Shown: piece by piece, positions 60,318-64,000 of the stretch
Numbering within the stretch: position 1 is the stretch's first letter
Layout of the letters: each line of letters begins with the position of its first letter
Assembly: GCA_964517605.1 (NCBI GenBank)
Contig: CAZFCE010000018.1
Coordinates: forward strand, 1-64,000
Direction of reading: 5' to 3'
Origin: J095 sp964517605
GTDB lineage: Bacteria > Chloroflexota > Anaerolineae > 4572-78 > J111
DNA length: 64,000 bases
Translations under genes and position numbers: made by a program
The notes under the pieces: model-generated
What the model was told of the DNA's origin: nothing
What the model saw: the letters and a program-made list of their open reading frames with translations, nothing else
The model's database searches: none

Positions 60318-63050
60318 ATGACAATGACCAGCGCCGAAATCCGTCAGGCATTTCTGGAATATTTTCAAAAAAATGGCCACACCATTATATCCAGTTCTTC
60401 ATTAGTCCCCGCCGGCGACCCCACCCTGCTGTTTGTGAACGCCGGTATGGTTCAGTTTAAAGATGCTTTTTTGGGCATTGAACAACGAGAATACAAACGG
60501 GCCACCACATCGCAAAAATGTATGCGCGTATCGGGCAAGCATAACGACCTGGAAAATGTTGGGCCGTCTCCCCGGCATCATACTTTTTTTGAAATGTTGG
60601 GCAACTTTTCTTTGGGAGATTATTTTAAGCGCGATGCCATCCGCTTTGCCTACGAATGCCTGACCGGCGCGTATGGTATTGACCCGGCCCGGCTGCGCTA
60701 TACCGTGCACACCAACGACGACGAAGCCTACGACCTGTGGACTAAAGAAATGGGCATTGACCCGGCTATGGTATACCGCATGGGCGATAAAACCAACTTC
60801 TGGCAAATGGCCGATGTTGGCCCCTGTGGCCCCACCTCCGAGGTGCATTATGATTGGGGCCGGGCAGCCTGCAATTGCGGCCAGCCCGATTGCTCGGTTT
60901 TGCTGGATAACGGCTGCGGTCGCTGGCTGGAAATCTGGAACCTGGTGTTTATGCAATTTAACCAAAAAGAGGATGGCAGCCGCACCCCGTTGCCCAAACC
61001 CGGCGTGGATACCGGCATGGGGCTGGAACGCATTGTCTCGGTGGTGCAAAACAAGCAGGCCAACTACGAAACCGACCTGTTCACGCCCATCACCGCCCGC
61101 GTGCAAGAGTTGCTGGGCCACACCGACGAGCAGGCGCAAAAATATTTGGTGCCCTATCGCGTTATTGCTGACCACGGGCGCGCCATCACCTTTATGATTG
61201 GCGATGGCGTGATGCCCGGCAACGAAGGGCGGGCCTCGGTGTTGCGCCTTATTTTGCGGCGGGCGGCGCGTTATGGCCGGATTGCCGGCTTTGACGGCCC
61301 GTTTCTGGCCAAAATCGCCGAAACCGTCATCACCGAAATGGGCGAGCATTACATCGAACTGAAGGCGCGGCGGCAATTCATCCTCAATGTGATTACCCAG
61401 GAAGAAGAGCGCTTTTTGCGCACCTTTACCAACGGCCTGGAACTCATTGCCGACCTGGTGGACAAGCTCAAAGCCCAGGGCCAAACCCAAATTCCCGGCC
61501 ACGAAGTATTTAAACTGCACGCCACCTACGGCTTTCCCAAAGACCTCACCCGGCTGATTGCCGCCGAGGAATACGGCTTTAGCATTGACGAAAAAGGCAT
61601 TGAACAGGCCGCCGAAGCCCACTCTAAAATCTCCGGCGGCAGCAAAATTGGCGAAATCGCCGTGGATACGTTGCAAATTTATGCCAACCTGCTCGACTCG
61701 CTCAAACGCAGCGGCAAACTGCCCGAAACCGGCGTGGCCTACCAGCCCTACGGCAGCACCGAACTGACCACCAGCGTGGTGGCTATTGTGCGCGATGGCA
61801 AGCCCGTATCCACCGCCGGCGAAGGCGAATACGTTGAGGTGGTGCTGGCGGCCACGCCGTTCTATGTGGAATCCGGCGGTCAGGTGAGCGATGCCGGCCA
61901 GATTGTGTCTAACACCGGCAACGGCGCGGCGTTTGGCTGGGAAATGGACGTGCAAACCGTGGCCAAACCGGTGAACGGCTTGTTCATCCATGAAGGAATT
62001 GTAACGCAGGGCACTATAAATGTAGGTGATGGTGCATGGGCGGCAGTGGCGTATGAACGCCGCTGGAACATTATGCGTAACCACACCGCCACCCACCTGC
62101 TGCACCGCGAACTGCGCCGCGCTCTGGGCGGCCACGTGGCGCAAGCCGGCTCGCTGGTGGCTCCGGATCGGTTGCGGTTTGACTTTAGCCATCCGCAGAT
62201 GGTTTCTCAAACCGAGTTGAACGAGATTGAAACCGCTGTTAACCAGGCTATTCTGGCTGATTATCCGGTTTCGGATAGCCAAAAGAAGTACACCGACCTG
62301 AAAGAAGCCATCACCTCCGGCGAAATTATGGCGCTGTTTGGCGAAAAATACGGCAGCGTGGTGCGGGTGGTGCAAATTGGCAGCGACGACATGCCCTACA
62401 GCCGCGAACTGTGCGGCGGCACGCACGTGCAGCGCACCGCCCAAATTGGCAACCTGCACATCATCAGCGAAGGCAGCGCCGCCTCCGGCGTGCGCCGCAT
62501 TGAGGCCGTTACCGGCGAGGTAGCCCAACAACTTGTTCAAAACCGGCTGGTTACGCTGGAACAAACCGCCGCCTTTTTGGGCGTTCCGCCGGAAGATGTG
62601 TACCGGCGCACCATGTTACTGGTAGCCAGCCTGCAAGATACCGACAAAAAAATCAAGGCGCTGGAACGCAAACTGGCCCGGGTTGAATTTGAAAGCATGC
62701 TCACCCAAACCAAAGTGGTGAACGGTGTTAACGTGGTATCGCTTAAGGTTGAGGTGCAGGATGTCACCATGCTCCGCGAAATGAGCGACTGGTTCCGCGA
62801 CAAGCTGGGGTCGGCGGTGGTGGTGCTGGGCACCGTCATCGAAGGCAAGCCGGCCCTGATTGCCACCGTCACCGATGACCTGTTGGGCAAAGGGCTGCAC
62901 GCCGGCAAGCTGGTTAAAGAAGTGTCGCAGGTGGTGGGCGGCGGCGGCGGCGGCAAACCTACTATGGCGCAGGCCGGCGGGCGTGACGCCTCAAAGTTAG
63001 GCGAGGCGCTGGCCAAAGTTGAGGCCCTGGTAGCGGCGGCCATCAAATAA
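60318..63050 (+). CDS. alaS: Alanyl-tRNA synthetase
   Basis: 910 residues, a normal length. Class II catalytic core (1-420) with KHNDLENVGPSPRHHTFFEM and the motif-3 Arg region GVDTGMGLERIVS; tRNA-binding part; editing domain (about 550-720) with the zinc motifs RNHTATHLLH (HxxxH) and RELCGGTHVQRT (CxxxH); then the C-terminal DHHA1 domain (GGGGGGKPTMAQAGG, binding of the tRNA elbow). It charges tRNA-Ala with alanine and removes mis-attached serine. ATG 60318 has AGAGG upstream. The downstream gene starts 38 nt later. Confidence 0.98.
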   Translation: MTMTSAEIRQAFLEYFQKNGHTIISSSSLVPAGDPTLLFVNAGMVQFKDAFLGIEQREYKRATTSQKCMRVSGKHNDLENVGPSPRHHTFFEMLGNFSLGDYFKRDAIRFAYECLTGAYGIDPARLRYTVHTNDDEAYDLWTKEMGIDPAMVYRMGDKTNFWQMADVGPCGPTSEVHYDWGRAACNCGQPDCSVLLDNGCGRWLEIWNLVFMQFNQKEDGSRTPLPKPGVDTGMGLERIVSVVQNKQANYETDLFTPITARVQELLGHTDEQAQKYLVPYRVIADHGRAITFMIGDGVMPGNEGRASVLRLILRRAARYGRIAGFDGPFLAKIAETVITEMGEHYIELKARRQFILNVITQEEERFLRTFTNGLELIADLVDKLKAQGQTQIPGHEVFKLHATYGFPKDLTRLIAAEEYGFSIDEKGIEQAAEAHSKISGGSKIGEIAVDTLQIYANLLDSLKRSGKLPETGVAYQPYGSTELTTSVVAIVRDGKPVSTAGEGEYVEVVLAATPFYVESGGQVSDAGQIVSNTGNGAAFGWEMDVQTVAKPVNGLFIHEGIVTQGTINVGDGAWAAVAYERRWNIMRNHTATHLLHRELRRALGGHVAQAGSLVAPDRLRFDFSHPQMVSQTELNEIETAVNQAILADYPVSDSQKKYTDLKEAITSGEIMALFGEKYGSVVRVVQIGSDDMPYSRELCGGTHVQRTAQIGNLHIISEGSAASGVRRIEAVTGEVAQQLVQNRLVTLEQTAAFLGVPPEDVYRRTMLLVASLQDTDKKIKALERKLARVEFESMLTQTKVVNGVNVVSLKVEVQDVTMLREMSDWFRDKLGSAVVVLGTVIEGKPALIATVTDDLLGKGLHAGKLVKEVSQVVGGGGGGKPTMAQAGGRDASKLGEALAKVEALVAAAIK

Positions 63051-63088
63051 AACAAAAACGGCTCCGGTAAACAACAATTTTTAAGCCG

Positions 63089-64000
63089 ATGATATTTTTG
63101 CACCGGTTTCAGCCCAAGCAAACGCAAAATCCCACCGCTTACAGCCTGGTTGATGTTGGCCGCGAAACGGTCAAGGCGGCGGTGGCGTTGGTGCTGCCGG
63201 GCAACCAGGAGCCGCAGGTGGTGGGGTACGGTTTGGCCCAAACCGGCAACCACGATATTACCGGCGGTCGCAACGAAGCCGAAGCCGCGCTCAACGCGGT
63301 GAACGAGGCGCTAACCCTGGCCGAAGACAGCGCCGAAAAGTACATTGGCCAAAAAATTGTGCCCGATAACGTAGTGTTTGCCGTGGCCGGGCGGGCGGTG
63401 TTTGGCAAATTATTCAGCGTGGAGCAAACCCGGCCCAAAGCCTCTGCGCCGATTACCGCCAAAGAGATTAAAGACCTGCGCCGGCGGGCCGAAAAGCTGG
63501 TGCCCGCCGGGTTAACCGCCGCCGCTTTTGAAGGCGGGCAGTGGTTGCCGTTAGCTGTTACCGATGCCGGCACCACGCTCGATGGGCGGCTGGTGCGCGG
63601 CGAAGTTGGCCTGACCGGGCGGCGGTTGGCGCATGCGGTGTTTGGCGTGGCGGTGCAGGCCAGCGCCCTGCGCGGGCTTGAAGTGCTGGCCGAAAACCTT
63701 AACCTGTCCATTGCCAATGTGGTGGCCTCGCCGCACGCGCTGGCCTCGATTGCGCCGCAGCCCGAAGCCATCATCTTTGATATTGGTTTTTCCGGCACGG
63801 ATATTTTGCTTATTAAAAATGATGCGCTGGCCGCCACCGACTGGACGCCATTTGGCGGCTACTTTTTTACTCAGGCGTTGGCGCAATCGCTGGGGGTAAG
63901 CCCCAAAGCGGCTCGCACGCTAAAACACGCTTACGCCCACGGTAGTTTGGTGGGCGATCAATCCGAGCGGATGGCCGGCCACCTGGAACCGGCCTTTGAC
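63089..64000 (+). CDS. FtsA/PilM-like actin-fold protein, 3' end outside window
   Basis: 304 codons from ATG 63089, still open at the right edge. The start of the fold is YSLVDVGRETVKAAVALV, followed by an SHS2-like insert (IVPDNVVFAVAGRAVFG...LRRRAEKLVP). The second actin-like phosphate loop is AIIFDIGFSGTDILLIKND, and FGGYFFTQALAQSLG and AARTLKHAYAHGSL match the FtsA pattern (GGxxxTxDIA, AExLKxxYG). FtsA ties FtsZ to the membrane and PilM acts in pilus assembly; the C-terminus needed to decide is missing. It follows alaS by 38 nt and may be read through from it. Confidence 0.75.
   Translation, partial: MIFLHRFQPKQTQNPTAYSLVDVGRETVKAAVALVLPGNQEPQVVGYGLAQTGNHDITGGRNEAEAALNAVNEALTLAEDSAEKYIGQKIVPDNVVFAVAGRAVFGKLFSVEQTRPKASAPITAKEIKDLRRRAEKLVPAGLTAAAFEGGQWLPLAVTDAGTTLDGRLVRGEVGLTGRRLAHAVFGVAVQASALRGLEVLAENLNLSIANVVASPHALASIAPQPEAIIFDIGFSGTDILLIKNDALAATDWTPFGGYFFTQALAQSLGVSPKAARTLKHAYAHGSLVGDQSERMAGHLEPAFD

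Noticed and set aside
60402..62564. 720-codon open frame antisense to alaS
   Set aside because: It mirrors the codon structure of alaS, has His/Gly/Gln-rich low-complexity translation with no motif, and no ribosome site. Long antisense frames are expected in GC-rich genes.

Overview
The window is a GC-rich bacterial chromosome segment with no plasmid, prophage or transposase genes. The mix of gene families suggests a filamentous or biofilm-type Chloroflexota (Anaerolineae-like). This rests on Ser/Thr kinases next to paired Roadblock/LC7 proteins, TolB/PD40 propellers fused to kinase and LysM proteins, GH39-like/O-antigen-ligase fusions, MASE1 hybrid kinases and many ABC sugar systems. The taxonomic call is an inference from family content; no rRNA or other marker locus is present.

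Layout. 1-2.4 kb: end of an Asp-box (BNR) repeat protein. 2.5-6.4 kb: two PLP aminotransferases and a thiolase. 6.4-7.1 kb: a K+ channel (minus strand). 7.2-19.9 kb: a long one-directional locus with a ROK repressor behind a sigma70-type promoter carrying a perfect 27-nt palindrome, a ROK-fold kinase, a PIG-L deacetylase, a substrate-binding lipoprotein with an internal tandem duplication, two permeases, two Gfo/Idh/MocA oxidoreductases, a GATase-like protein and a GlmS-like SIS isomerase, closed by a strong terminator. I read it as an amino-sugar uptake and breakdown operon. Its gaps hold several kinds of inverted or tandem repeats.

19.9-26.1 kb: two tandem giant membrane proteins, each a GH39-like domain fused to an O-antigen ligase/polymerase domain, separated by twelve 20-bp repeats that run from the stop codon of the first gene to the start codon of the second. 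Their hydrolase domains have lost the nucleophile. A single-domain paralogue at 32.9 kb keeps both catalytic glutamates and overlaps a GT39-type glycosyltransferase gene.

26.0-32.8 kb: DNA methyltransferase with a degenerate histidine kinase, feoA-feoC without feoB, two tRNA-Ser genes, an aldehyde dehydrogenase, a P-loop kinase, a small membrane protein, fur with a palindrome in its promoter, and an SNase-like nuclease. 36.9-49.4 kb: envelope and signalling proteins, namely an SH3b protein, a GT2, Ser/Thr kinase - Roadblock - Roadblock, then facing them a second kinase and a 1317-aa multidomain protein. The last two share a C-terminal propeller ending in ERISW[GA]P.

49.7-54.4 kb: alkaline-phosphatase-fold membrane protein, dTDP-rhamnose synthesis and GT2 (surface polysaccharide), and a secreted-type EF-hand-like protein. 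54.5-60.2 kb (minus): a DrrAB-type ABC exporter and a MASE1-PAS5 hybrid histidine kinase. 60.3-64 kb: alaS and the start of an FtsA/PilM-like gene. Overall the region combines sugar import and turnover, cell-surface glycan assembly and eukaryotic-type signalling. The strongest novelty candidates are the fused double binding protein, the pseudo-glycosidase/ligase fusions with their repeat array, and the kinase/Roadblock/propeller cluster.
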